The notes under the pieces: model-generated
The model's input: the letters and a program-made list of their open reading frames with translations, nothing else
What the model was told of the DNA's origin: nothing
Database searches by the model: none
Shown: piece after piece, positions 33,481 to 44,930 of the stretch
Layout: each line of letters opens with the position of its first letter
Position numbering within the stretch: the stretch's first letter is position 1
DNA from: Leguminivora glycinivorella
Lineage: Eukaryota; Arthropoda; Insecta; Lepidoptera; Tortricidae
Length of the DNA: 64,000 nt
Reading direction: 5' to 3'
Assembly: GCF_023078275.1 (NCBI RefSeq)
Contig: NC_062980.1
Location: 12,852,783 to 12,916,782 of the forward strand
Translations under genes and position numbers: made by a program

Positions 33481-33796
33481 TTTTCTCAAACATGCAATGA
33501 AACATTGTCTTTACGTTCCTTAAAATGGGCTGGGAAGTATCGCTTTTTGGGCGCAACAACTCGAGAGGACTGTAAAGGGATTTAATATTATGTTTTAGGC
33601 CTAGGCCTGCAAAGTAACTTTTTTTATAAAATATTGTCCTTTAGAGCATTTTTTTTTATTTCATTGTATGTTTGAGAAAAGCACTATACATGCCTCGGCG
33701 TGAAAACGGATTCCCGGCCTCGTATCCCTATCCGGTATATACCCACTTGGCCGGGAATCCTCATTTTCCCGGCCTCTGATGTAATGTACTATTACA
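33481..33796. mobile_element. MITE-like element, spacer copy
   Basis: TTCTCAAACATGCAATGAAA start, inner inverted partner TTTCATTGTATGTTTGAGAA (about 33658), then CGGCCTCNNNTCCCTATCCGG and end TCTGATGTAATGTACTATTA. A nearly identical copy is inserted in copy B at 60237-60575. Confidence 0.85.
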
Positions 33797-34111
33797 TCAG
33801 GGATATATGTAATGGAAATTAGCCATATTTTCCACCAGAATTTTATCCTAAAAACGACTTGATCAAAATATTTTATAATGTATACTGTCAAATTTCTTTG
33901 TTAAAATTCCAAAAAGCCCCGAAATAACCAGATATCCAGTGATTTAACCACCCTTTCACCGGGTGCACATACACAGGGGGCGCGTCGTGGTTAATTAACC
34001 ACTTGACACGCCGTACCTGCAGCTAATTGACACCGGGACGACGTACAGGTGTGTTCCATTTCTAACCGCACTACTGCAGCTTCACGACTGCAGCAATACG
34101 ACTACAGGTAA

Positions 34112-34275
34112 ATGAGTAAAGCAGCCAGCGTATTATGCTTCCAATTTTATCACTTATCCACGTGGATATGACATATGTCACTCTTACACTGACATACTTG
34201 CCAAAGAGTGACAGATATCTTATCCACGAGGATAAGTGATAAAATTGGAAGCATGATACGCCGGCTGCACGACTG
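34112..34275. repeat. Hairpin MITE
   Basis: CAGCCAGCGTATTATGCTTC and GAAGCATGATACGCCGGCTG, with inner CCAATTTTATCACTTATCC / GGATAAGTGATAAAATTGG: arms of about 75 bases and a small loop. Confidence 0.85.
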
Positions 34276-34402
34276 CAGCTGCACTATGCAGCAACGTTCG
34301 TCAGAATAGCTTATTGTCAATGTCAAGTATATTAGCTTATTGTTAAAGTCATTGATTTTATAACAAGTATAACTGTCAATGAAGCCTATGTGGTTATAAT
34401 GT

Positions 34403-34556
34403 AAGGTACAGCGGGGCACATTTCCACTGGGGGGCAAATGTAACTGGTCCATTTTTTCCATGTTTTACCATGTTTGAATATTTAATAGAGTGTAATAATG
34501 GAAAAAATGGATTAGTTACAATTGACCCCAAGTCGAGATTTACCCCGCTGTACCTT
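34403..34556. repeat. Hairpin MITE
   Basis: AAGGTACAGCGGGG and CCCCGCTGTACCTT ends, inner GTCCATTTTTTCCA / TGGAAAAAATGGAT. Confidence 0.88.
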
Positions 34557-35000
34557 AATAAAATGTAGGTATTGTGCAAATTTTTTTATAGGAAAATAAA
34601 ACGACAACGTTCCTGTTTAAAAAAAATCTTTCAAAATGTATTTTCATCTCTTTTAAATTACTAATATTGCAAAAAACTAATGCTGCTTATATGTTTTTTC
34701 CTCCTTATCAAGTAATTTTCCTCCTTATCTTATGCTTTTTTTTTCAAGTTAACGAAACAAAGATTACAGGAAGCCAAATTTATTTCACTCGTTAGTAACC
34801 TTAGGCTACATTTCGGTACCATGAAAGTGGACCATTGAAGCAAAATCTGCATCTTACAAGCACTAATGAATTAAATTCAGCCCGTCTTTCGTAACCTTAT
34901 TATCCTTGAAGAAGCTCGTTTTAACGTCAAAAAGCGCTTAGCTCATCAACATTACATCTAATTGAAAGTTCAGAATAAACTAATAACTACACTAAGCTTG

Positions 35001-35400
35001 TAAATTGAAATAGATATCATACACGAAAGAAAAAACGGTAAAATTTACTGGTGAAGCAGAGCCGGAAATCGAACCCAGGTCTTCAGCTTACGCGGCTAAC
35101 GTCCTTACCACTCAGACCACATGCCCGCCGTGGTACCCGACGAAAAATATTAAAAAAAAAAATATTTCGATTTGTTCTTTTTTTCAAGTAGTCACATATA
35201 TAAATTATAAATTGAAATAAGATATTTGTCATACACGAAAGAAAAAACGGCAAGGTTCTTTGGCGAGGTGCTCTGGGTCTTCAGCTTCAGCTTAGCCGCG
35301 GAAGCTGAAGACCCTGAAGTTCGAGTCAATACTCGGCCACCAGTGGCCTTGCCGTTTCTTCTTTCATGTATGATATCTATTTCAATTTATAATTCTATAT
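35001..35400. mobile_element. Inverted pair of tRNA-derived sequences between 40-bp inverted ends
   Basis: AAATTGAAATAGATATCATA (about 35003) and TATGATATCTATTTCAATTT (about 35369) head matching arms extending through GAAAGAAAAAACGG. Inside, the minus strand at about 35050-35140 has A-box GGTCTGAGTGGTAAGG and B-box GGTTCGATTTCC; a second, partial tRNA-like piece (AAGCTGAAGACCCTGAAGTT, CGAGTC) is on the plus strand near 35305. Confidence 0.7.
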
Positions 35401-35500
35401 ACTAGTGTGACTACTTGAAAAAAGAACAAATCAAAAATATTCAATAAAATAATTTGATTTGTTCCCTAGTTGCATACACTAAGCTTGATTTTATAATTAG

Positions 35501-35636
35501 AGTGTACACGGGAAAACGTCCCACTTTGTCGATTGCTATAAAGTCAGCGTTGACAGTTTATTCATATAAAAATACAAATAAATCTCGCTCTAATGGTAAC
35601 CGACAAAGTGGGACGTTTTACTAAACACACTCAATG
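35501..35636. repeat. MITE with AACGTCCCACTTTGTCG ends
   Basis: AAACGTCCCACTTTGTCG and CGACAAAGTGGGACGTTTT near both ends, framed by GAGTGT / ACACTC. 136 bp. Confidence 0.88.
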
Positions 35637-36117
35637 AGTATGTGTTACTACTGCTGTCTCCCGTACTGTACTCGTGAGTTACAAGGTCGTGCATAGAACT
35701 TTTAAAACCCTACATAAAAGATGTCAGGACAAGTCTATCTAGTCTATACCCTGAAAACATTTAGTAGTGCAGTAGCACGATATAGCTGTTAAAGTTCGGT
35801 AAATACATTACTACCAACTTAACAAACCAATTCATAGAGTCAAGACTCCTTCGTTTTCTGCTGCGTTCATTGGCGACGCGCGCAAGCAACTCGACTCGCA
35901 TTCAAATGTATGAGAACTCGATTCAACTCCGCTCGATTCGTCTTAGTGGCCAGGCTTCAAAGAACCATACCATAGACAGTTTTATTTTCATGTTTGCACT
36001 CAAACTGCATATTCAAAATAGTAGGCGGTCCACCTAGATAACTAAGATGACTGAAAATAGGTATTTGTTGAATTTTATAATTCTCTCAAGTAGTAAAACT
36101 ATGAAACGGATTAAATC

Positions 36118-36150
36118 GCTACCGCTATCGCTATCGCTATTGCTATCGGA
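36118..36150 (+). repeat. CGCTAT hexanucleotide microsatellite
   Basis: CGCTAC CGCTAT CGCTAT CGCTAT TGCTAT, five units, directly before the Penelope-like fragment. Confidence 0.9.
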
Positions 36151-36159
36151 TTACTTGCT

Positions 36160-36738
36160 ATGGAATGGTGAATTCTACCTTCAAGTGGACGGCGTAGCAA
36201 TGGGGTCTCCGGTGTCCTCCAGTAGTCGCCGACATCTTCATGGAGGACTTTGAGGAGAGAGCGCTCTCATTGGCCGCCGTCCAGCCGATGATATTTAAAA
36301 GATACGTAGATGACACTTTTACTATACTTCCTAAAAAAGTATTGTTTCCAACTTTCTTAGACCATTTAGAAATTCTATCCATAGTAAAATACAATTTACT
36401 ATGGAATTGGAGAAAGACTGTTCCTTCCCTTCTTGGATGTTCTCATTTTGAGGAATCCTGATAATAGCTTAGGTCGCACGGAACACATAGCGGATGTCAA
36501 GCACCGTCGGCAAAGGTCTGCAGTCTCTGAACATGTCATGGATAAAGTCAATCATGCTATAAAGTTTGACAAGCCTCTGGTTCTCGCTAAGGAGAAGCGA
36601 TATATACCTAGAATGTTGCGAGAGGCCATTGAGATCAAGAAATATCCAAACTTTAATAGAGAGGATGGCTTTACTTTACCACCGGCTTGGGATCCAGTAG
36701 TACATCTGATAATGGAACAAGCACGACGAAGGCTGTGA
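36160..36738 (+). mobile_element. Penelope-like retroelement fragment (RT and C-terminal part), decayed
   Basis: Encodes, across frameshifts, LQVDGVAMGSPVSS, VVADIFMEDFEERA, FKRYVDDTF (RT catalytic motif) and FTMELEKDCS, then after an internal deletion RSAVSEHVMDK, REAIEIKKYPNFNREDG and LPPAWDPV. These are typical of Penelope-like elements: the RT with VDGVAMGSP and YVDDTF, and the tail with AVSEH and EAIEI-K-----NREDG close to the GIY-YIG endonuclease part. A one-base shift lies near 36223 and another near 36435. Most of the RT thumb and the endonuclease core are missing. Confidence 0.85.
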
Positions 36739-37984
36739 GGCATTTGTGTTGTATGGTGTTGGACATTTGCAGTTTGTTTCTTTGTCAATTTTGTGTAGAT
36801 TAATTGGTTAATTATTTTTTTTTTTTTTTTGACAGAGTAATGGTAAAATTTTTTTAATATTGTATAACTAGCTTTATTAATAGTGTGTGAACCTGCCTTA
36901 GAAATCTATATTATTTGTGGTCATGGTTCGTTAATATTTCTTGTAAGTGGGTAGCTTTTGCACATTTTAATTTTTCCTCAGTCACCCGTTGACCACGAAC
37001 GCTGTAAAGAGTTCTTATAATTTTCTTTCAAAATAAGTACTTGGTCGTAGAAAAAGTATTGTATGCAACGGTGTTTAACTGAGTCAAAAAAATGCTCGTG
37101 GCGTCTTTATTAACAATTTTCGGCTTCGCCTCAAATTGTTACCCACGCCACTCACCTTTTTTGATCTCTTTTAACCACCAGTTGCATAAAATACTATTTT
37201 AAGACATTTTGTTTTACAACTCAGCCAAAGCTACACACACTAAAGTATTTAATAAAAATAAAGACTGCACTCAATACAATAAATAATACACTTGTACCTT
37301 TTGTGTTTTAATCAACATGTCTGCGTTTCTCAGAAATAAACGAAGAAAGCAACATCAGGCTACCTATGCAATGTCACAAACGCTTACGCTTCATAAACTT
37401 TTCGTAGCCGGCTCTTTATAGTGGCGCGACAGAGATAGACAGTGTTTCGATCGCCACATAGCATCAACGATTGTCACTTTGACTAGGCCGGCAGGCTTTC
37501 GCATAAGAATTTGCGTTTCTCATTTTCTATTGCTTTGCATTCTAACCCTTGATTACGTTTGAAGAATGACAACAATGGAAGAGGGGAAAGTGGTATCCGA
37601 CTTCATTATTTTTTCCCCTTTGCATCCAATCATAATGCCGACATTGCAGACGACTGGTATCTGTATTACGTCTAAAACACGAGCAAATATTGAAAAAAGT
37701 AACATAACGTAAAAGTGTAAATGGAAAATGATTCTGCACGGAATATTGGCGACTTACTAAACCAAAACTTACGACATTAATTTTCTGTGTAAGTATAAGT
37801 ATTCTAAAACATCAAACACTGCTTCGATCAGTTTTTGACGATTTTAGGCTCAGTTTTGACTAAGACCTATACGCATGATCAAAGTGAAATAAGGTGATGT
37901 GTGCTGTGAGATGGAGTATTGGTTTACAAGAACATTTTAGGGATATGTGTTTATAGGGATTACTTAATAATAAATCCCAAGCAA
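36739..37984. other. Spacer, no gene seen
   Basis: Includes an inverted pair around AATTTTCGGCTTCGCCTCAA (37115) and a diverged copy of the GGCGCGACAGAGATAGAC / ACGATTGTCACTTTGAC repeat at about 37395-37490. Confidence 0.45.
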
Positions 37985-38175
37985 GTAGCATTGGGCAGGA
38001 CATGTCTGCAGAATGCATCCATAACAGACATCGATGGGCCTAATTGGCTACTGAATAGACACCGCATGTTGGTCAGGGCAAAGTCAGAGTCACAAACTAC
38101 AGAAGAGACGCCGGGATGACCTCAATGCATTTGCAGCAACCGTCGGGAGCAGGCGACAAACCCCAACAGTTTACC
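37985..38175 (+). pseudogene. Decayed C-terminal end of a LINE ORF
   Basis: HWAGHVCRM, then in other frames RWA-LATE-TPH and RRDDLNAFAA, with stops between. This matches the C-terminal pattern (WAGHV-RM ... W----EW-P ... RRWRDD) of many lepidopteran non-LTR elements. It lies 250 bp left of the start of copy B. Confidence 0.7.
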
Positions 38176-38420
38176 CAGCAGTGAGACACGAAATAGGCTA
38201 TGTAATCAAAAGAAAACTTTTATTATATTTTATGATAACCATACGATATGTAGATAGTTGTGCTATACACGTGCAGTGTAAAGATTATGACGTGAATAAT
38301 AAGCCACTAGAGTCTGTTAACTTATTAATATATATACTTATACCTATAGTTGACTGCGACCCGCATTTGTGTTAATACTCTATTAACACCTAAATCAAAG
38401 TTTAATCCGTTCAAACCTGA
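38176..38420. other. Spacer end before copy B, no feature seen
   Basis: AT-rich; the copy B match begins at or just before 38421. Confidence 0.5.
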
Positions 38421-39190
38421 TTGTTCTCTATTAAGGTAAATTAGTACGGTGTAATCCGACATCATAATGTACTTATTAATCCTATATAGTGTTATAAAAT
38501 ACTGTTTATCAATTTTAATATAAAAGGTATGCGAACAATGCTATAAGCGATGAACGGTGTTATGATAATATTAAGCTTACATGATTAAATCATTTATTTT
38601 TTGCCTTCATGTACAACATTAATAATGAAAATATGTTAAACATGAACCCTGAGAGGGTGTAGGTGTAGCAAATTAGTAACATTTAATTTAATTTGTAATC
38701 TGTGTAAGAATGTCCTATAATATTTATTTATTTATTTATTATTGATTAGTACTTACATTTAAGAGTACAAAAATTACGGTTTTAGGTGAGAGTTCAACTC
38801 AGGGTCTTTTGATCCAGCGCTTGCACTACCAGCCGGGCCTCCAATACCTCATCTATCGACAAATCTCTTCAACATATTAAACAGGTTTAAGAAACTCTAG
38901 CGATATCTATGGTAAGAGCGTCTCACACTTCTTAAACGGCTCCGCAGATCCAAGTCATAATCAAAATCGATATAGAGGTAGAAAGTTCGTCTCACCTAAA
39001 ACAGTAATTTTTCAACTATTTAAGTTATTCTAAGCAGCTGAAACTAAAACAGTTTTATCGACAAATTTCACTTATTTCCAGTAATATTCTTATGCACCTT
39101 CAATATTTACGGCAAACAATTTTACTTTGAATACCAATTCAACAGCTTCAATTCTCTCAGAGTACTTAGCAAAATGAAATGTAAACTGAC

Positions 39191-40185
39191 CTACGACTGC
39201 CTTTTGCGGGAACCGTCTCAGCACGACATTCTTCGGTACATTTTGTATAGCGTCCTCCCATTTCATTACGAAGAAACGAGGCGGCCACTTGTCTATACAA
39301 AGGTAGTACACATTTTCCTCTCTGGATATTGACATAATTATACATTTTTAAATGTTTCTAGCTTTAAATACATTCTTATGTAGCTTTAGTTAAACACCTC
39401 TTACGTAGCTGTGGTTTATGTATTATTTATTTTCCCCTCACTAACTCGGAAACACGTGTTTTGTCCTTTAATACCAGCGGGTAAAAACGCATTTTATCCA
39501 CTAGTAGGTAAAGTAATTTAACCTTGAATAAAGTCAAATGAACTGCTTTAAAATTGATAAAAGTAGGTGAATCTAGTAATAAAGATGATTTACCACCTGT
39601 GGAACTACTGGAAGCAGTGATAAACGCATTTTTTGCGTTGTAGTTTCCTCGCTACCAGTGAGGGGAAAAGTTTTGTGTTACACTTGGGTGCAAATGTATT
39701 TTACTTCTCGTGTGTTAATTTCAATTCCACACTCTGCGTTAAAATACAACTTTGCCCCCTTGTATAACAAATAACTATTATATGAGCCTAGATAGAGGCA
39801 AAGGCTCCCGTTTCATTTTCCACGTATCCAGGTATTCGTCTCCCAAAATGTCATATCAAAAGTAATTTTGCCAACTATCGCTATCGCGGCCTGCCATGAT
39901 AACATCTCGATTAATCATAATTGTGTACCTACAATAAATAGTGTCAAAATGTATCCAATAGTTTTCATATAGTTATTAGAGAAAGGAAAATAAGGGCTAC
40001 ATTTCTATGAAAAGGCGATTCTTCTCAAGTCCTTCACTTCCGTCTTAAGACTGTTTGCTTTAATTCCGGAACCACTTTCAAGAAGGCATCCAACTTATCC
40101 TTATCGAGTTCACGTAATTGAACGTTGGCGCCGAAACTTAAGAATACAACGCCTTGCTTAGCGAGTCTAGAACCTTTTGTGAGTG
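39191..40185 (-). pseudogene. Broken exon 3 of a second UGT, copy B
   Basis: Same pseudo-exon as at 1336-2017, with the same one-base deletion and the same interruption, so the decay predates the duplication. The interruption is longer here because a 347-bp element (39431-39777) is inserted in it, while the 41-bp palindrome of copy A is absent. Confidence 0.82.
39431..39777. mobile_element. MITE-like insertion specific to copy B, inside the UGT pseudogene
   Basis: Copy A has TATTTATTTATATGAGCC unbroken near 1601-1620. The insert starts TTTCCCCTCACTAACTCGG and ends CTTGTATAACAAATAACTA. TTAT next to both ends may be the target duplication. A related fragment begins at 25092 in opposite orientation. 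Confidence 0.88.
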
Positions 40186-40643
40186 CTGGAATGAAAAGAC
40201 CTTTGAGTACATTTTGCTCGTCTGATTTTAAGTTATTTGAATAGTGATGTGTATTTTAATGAAAGTAAATAAATTTAAAAAAAATACATAGGAATATTAC
40301 ACAGATTGACTGAGTCTCACGGTATGTATGCTCAAGATGTAGTGAGAGTACTCAGACAACGCTCAGTTTATTATAGAAAAACATATAAATAAAATAAAAG
40401 TTGAGTTGCAAGCACGTTGGTATGTCCACAAGCTGATATTAAATTTTGTCCACAAAATGAAACTTCATTGAAACTATATAAAAATATCATCTGGACTCTT
40501 GATGACGTGAGCATGACTGTATCAGGATCAGGGGCAAAGAATGTAAGAACATTATCTTTTATTTTAGCAGTTAACTTATGGTTATGAATAGGACACAAAG
40601 GTGACCATGGGAAAGATATTATATGCCACCAAAACCTAACGTG

Positions 40644-40800
40644 CGTAGCCGAATGGCACAAACGCTCACGAAACGCTTACGAAACGAAACGCTCGTAGAT
40701 ATCTATCTCTATCGCACTTGCGTATTGGCGCGACAGAGCCTGACTACCTTTCGCGGCGTTTCGCTTTAGTTTCGCTTCGTAGAAATGCCATTCGGCTACG
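40644..40800. mobile_element. MITE with GTAGCCGAATGG inverted ends (copy B)
   Basis: Counterpart of 2496-2649, with the complete right flank GGGGCCTGGCATAATGAC that copy A has lost. Confidence 0.85.
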
Positions 40801-41821
40801 GGGCCTGGCATAATGACAATATCGCTTCCGCTTCATTCAACTAATTAATAATGTAGCCTTTATAGAAAACATTGTGATTGTTCAACTGACATTATTGCTG
40901 ATATAAGACTATAATATCTCGCATGTTCTCCAAATAGACTAAGTTCCTACTCTAATTAATACTGATAGAAAAGAACGGATAGTCTATCTCGCGAGTGATT
41001 CTGCCCATCACGTGATTGTCTGGTGTTTGCTTCCATATAATTATCAATCACTTGTTTACTACAGTACTGTTATTAGAAGAGCTCGGTTACTATAAACATT
41101 CCTTGCGATTCACGATGATACGGAGATTTGTCCCATCAAACCAATTATAATGACATTACGAATCAGTATAATGATAAAGAAGTTAAAAATTACCACTTAG
41201 GTATTAAGATCTTTTCGTAAACTAGTAAGCGTTAGTATGTCTATATATATTTATATATGTATATCTGCTAAATTTGTTTTTAGAGACATCAAAAAATAAA
41301 AGCGCACTTATAAAAGAAATCTAGCCATTAAATACAACTGATGCATCATTTAATTTCATTTAAGTATTATGAACCAACTTACACTTACAGATAAACCATA
41401 TAGTAGTAGCTATATAATAGTAGTTTTATTTTGTTGGCATCATCATAAACTTAAAAATGCTTCCAGAAGGTACCTAAGCTACCGGAGGATTGGCAGGGTA
41501 ACCTTTTTGGTTGGCGAGACTTCATCTCTGGAAAAAGCAGCTGCCAGCTTACAAGGCTCCTTGAAATGCACATTATGATTGGCATGGAGGAAGGGGTTGT
41601 GGGTATATCCATTGACCGCAGAAAGGACATAGTAAGGAAGGATAGATGCTTTGAGAGATGTCTACATCATGGCAGTTTTTATATATTTTTTTCTTAATCA
41701 AAGGCTTTTCTTAATCGTTCGGTCTGATGTGGTCACTACTCTCAAGCTGTCAGAATAAATAAAAAACTGGAGTAAATAGTATACCTACTTTTTATTTCTA
41801 GCTGGTACTTTTAAAAAAAGT

Positions 41822-42318
41822 CTATTTCTTCTTTAATTTCTTTGTTTGTTGACTTTTAAGAACGTTTTTAACAACAATAATTATTTTAAATATCGTGTAT
41901 AAGGCAAATCCTATTACGCTAATCACAAACAAATATACATCAAGATTGTGATATGCAATGTAACTCATCGTTGGCGGTTTCATAAACTCAGCACCTTTGT
42001 GTCTGATCACATATTCAGTCCACCACACTGCTGTATCTAGTGGCTTCATAGGTCTATCCTTAAACCTAGCGGCAATTTTTTTAGCGGTTTCCGTGTATGA
42101 TTTATCATTTAGCAGTTTGTTGATCTTCTTCCGTAGAATATCTTCATTGATTTCTTTATAATTAAGAATGTCTCCGTGTCCTTTTTGAATAGTGTCAATA
42201 ATATTTAGATACTGGTCTCCGAAAACTGGTACACCCAGAATGGGTACCCCGGCTGCTATTGTCTCTTGAAGTCCTAGCAGGCCTCCATGACCGATAAATA
42301 ATTTAACGTTGGGGTGAG
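41822..42318 (-). CDS. UGT copy B, exon 4
   Basis: 497 bp, open throughout. It carries the UGT signature, membrane helix and KKLKKK end as in copy A. The two base differences both fall at the end of the membrane segment and change Thr and Ser to Ile. AATAAA follows at 41796-41791. Confidence 0.88.
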
Positions 42319-42407
42319 CTGTAAGAAATATATGTGTGATTAAGTGAAATAGTTAATGCATTTAAAAAAGTTTATATTCTATTTAAACCAAAACATTGTC
42401 TACGCAC

Positions 42408-42630
42408 CTACAAGTGCTTTTTGTGGAAACCATTTCCTTAGGATAATATTTTTAGGTATATTTTGAAGGGGTTCTTTTTCCCATTTCATAAGAACTGTTT
42501 GTTTTAATTCTCCAAATACTTTTAAGAACGCTTGAAGCTTGTCAGTATCCATTTCACTTATTTGTACGTTGGAACCAAAACTCAAAAATACAACACCGCT
42601 TTTAGCATTATCCAAGATATTTTGAAGATC
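42408..42630 (-). CDS. UGT copy B, exon 3
   Basis: 223 bp, acceptor CAG before 42630 and donor GTGCGT after 42408, as in copy A. Three substitutions relative to copy A give one Asn-to-Ser and one Ser-to-Pro change; the third is silent. Confidence 0.88.
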
Positions 42631-42670
42631 CTGAAAAATAAAAAAAAGTGTTTTAGGTAAAAAATGTTTA

Positions 42671-42812
42671 GGCCTGATTTAGACGGCGTGCGAACTCGCA
42701 TGCGATTTTAGTTACATTGCGGGCTGTTGAGGTTACATAAGTTTGTACATCCATCAAATACCGCAATGTAATAAAACTCGTATGCGAGTTCTCGTACCGT
42801 CTAAATAGGCCC
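42671..42812. mobile_element. PIF/Harbinger-type MITE insertion specific to copy B
   Basis: 142 bp, ends GGCCTGATTTAGACGG and CCGTCTAAATAGGCCC, with inner arms GCATGCGATTTTAGTTACAT / ATGTAATAAAACTCGTATGC. TTA flanks both sides (42668-42670, 42813-42815) and is single in copy A. A 3-bp TTA duplication with GGCC-type ends is the PIF/Harbinger pattern. It sits in the UGT intron between exons 2 and 3. Confidence 0.92.
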
Positions 42813-42816
42813 TTAC

Positions 42817-42985
42817 TCGTAGGCGTAGGCGAGAGGCTGGCAACCTGTCACTGCAATGTCACAATTTGGATTTCTTTCAACCCCTTTTTGCCAAGAGTGG
42901 CACTGAAACTTAGTAGTTCATGTGCTCTGCCTACCCCTTTATGGGATACAGGAGTGATTATATGTATGTATGTATGTTTACTCGT
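42817..42985 (+). repeat. Dispersed lepidopteran repeat, unbroken (copy B)
   Basis: Counterpart of 4462-5000 without the retroposon. Confidence 0.75.
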
Positions 42986-43544
42986 GTATCGAGTAAATTT
43001 ACTAATTACTACTTAAAATCGAAAAAAATTGTCTTCTATAACAATACGTCGAAATAATTATCAAACAGATTGTATGCAATACGCTATTTATTTGCATGAT
43101 TTTTGTCAGATATAGGGACACATTCGATAAGCCAAATAAAGGTTGATAACAACCTGCATAAATGAGTAAAGTGAATAAATTGTTTTAAAATACTATGTAC
43201 CTACAGTCAACCAATTGGAACTCTAGGCCACTGTAGAACTATGTTATAGTGACGTTATAAATCAGATTGTAAGAAATCTCTTAGATAGATAAGTCATAGA
43301 TAGATAAGTCATTTAATGATTGTCATTTTCACTTGGCTGTAGAGTGGCCTGGGGTTTCAATTGGTTGACTGTACATAGTTTAAGTTACTACAGGGTGTCT
43401 TAATGAATTGCCAATAAAATAATTTGCTTCGTTGTGGACGAAATAGAAAAGTGTGGATAAATATCTCCCTAGTCAATCTTCCGTAATTATTGGTAAATAG
43501 AAACATATTGTAAGTACCCAAATTATTTAATATAATATGCTTAC

Positions 43545-44140
43545 CGCTGGTAACGTGTCGTTTGTTTCTTTAATATGTAGTCCACCAACGTCTATTATAT
43601 TTGGTAAATATGCAGCTGCATTATCAATACTATAATGAGAATTCAGAAGTAAAATGGCTGCGTTAGAAGCTATATCTTCCAATGTGGGAACTGGTTCTGG
43701 CAAATCCTTCAAGTACTGCAGGGTAGATTCTTGTAGCCGAGGGAAATACCAAAATTTGAGCATGGCAAGATCATACGTGCACATGTACAAATTGTACAGT
43801 CTTCCAAAGAAACTGAGTGGTTCACTGTGTTTGCCATACTCATGATACAATATTGACAGCTGAAGAGGATTGCTCATGTAGAAATTTCCCTTAAGTGAGT
43901 TACCAACGGTCGTCATCAATACTAGAGGAGCTTGGTATTTGTGAGCAAACATGTAAAGTCCTTCATTAAAGAACACTTCCGCAACAACGACATCTATTTT
44001 GTGATCTTGTTTCATAAACTCTTGCACGTCTTTGGATTCAAAGACAAATTCGTTCATCATAAATCCAAATTTGTACATAATATTTTGGAATGACTCAAAC
44101 GATTCATCCATGATGTCGAATACTCGTGGTGGCACATCAA
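43545..44140 (-). CDS. UGT copy B, exon 2
   Basis: 596 bp, same splice sites as copy A and a single silent-looking difference. The intron just after the donor lacks seven bases (TTAGTGC on the plus strand) found in copy A, where they make a short direct repeat; the donor itself is unaffected. Confidence 0.9.
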
Positions 44141-44540
44141 CTGAAATCAAAAATTAGACACAATGTCGTAAATCTGATAAATAAACTTCGCGTACAGCTA
44201 ACATAATATTACCACTACATATATTGATTAGTATGAGCCTAACTTACTTTTACATCTCGTTATGATATTAGCATAATTATTAGTTCAAACGAGATGTATA
44301 AATTTACGTCGATGTCATCAAGTGTGATGTTTTTGTAGCTACCGGTGTTGTTTTATACTATACTCGATAGCGTAATCGGCACGTAAATGTACATAATTAT
44401 TTAAGTTTTAGATTAGTAGGTAACTATAAGTATGTACTACAATATTAACCTAACCTAACGTATTTAGGCACTGTTTACATTCTCCATACTATGTCATTTT
44501 CCGGTTTGCCACATATTTTGTATAATTATGTTGCTACGAT

Positions 44541-44739
44541 ATTTCGGTGAAGGAAAACATCGAAAGGAAACCGGACTAATTCCAATAAGGTCTAGTTTAC
44601 CCTTCGGGTTGGAAGGTCAGATGGCAGTCGCTTTCGTAAAAACTAGTGTCTACGCCAAATCTTGGGATTAGTTTTCAAAGTGGACCCCCAGGCTCCCATG
44701 AGTCGTGGAAAATGCCGGGATAACGCAAGGAGGATGATG
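44541..44739 (+). mobile_element. 5'-deleted remnant of the same SINE (copy B)
   Basis: Begins inside the SINE body at TTTCGGTGAAGG, directly joined to the upstream GTTGCTACGAT. The tRNA head and the 5' target duplication are gone; the 3' target duplication remains at 44740-44756. A deletion of about 175 bp after duplication explains this. Confidence 0.9.
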
Positions 44740-44930
44740 ACATTCATAGTACAAAGAAAGTGAACATACGATTAAGCAATTAGCATGACAGGTAAATCAA
44801 GGGAACAGGCACAAACACCACTGAAGAGCGAACCTATCCAGATCGGCGATCTCCGCCTCGTAGTTTGTGGCTGAGTAAGTCGTTTCATAGTAGAAAATGT
44901 GGCAAGACTTCTTATTTTAGAGAAACTTAC

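Noticed and set aside
36047..36150. Upstream part of a 68-codon frame as a gene start
   Set aside because: The first half translates the CGCTAT microsatellite; only the later part is Penelope-like RT.
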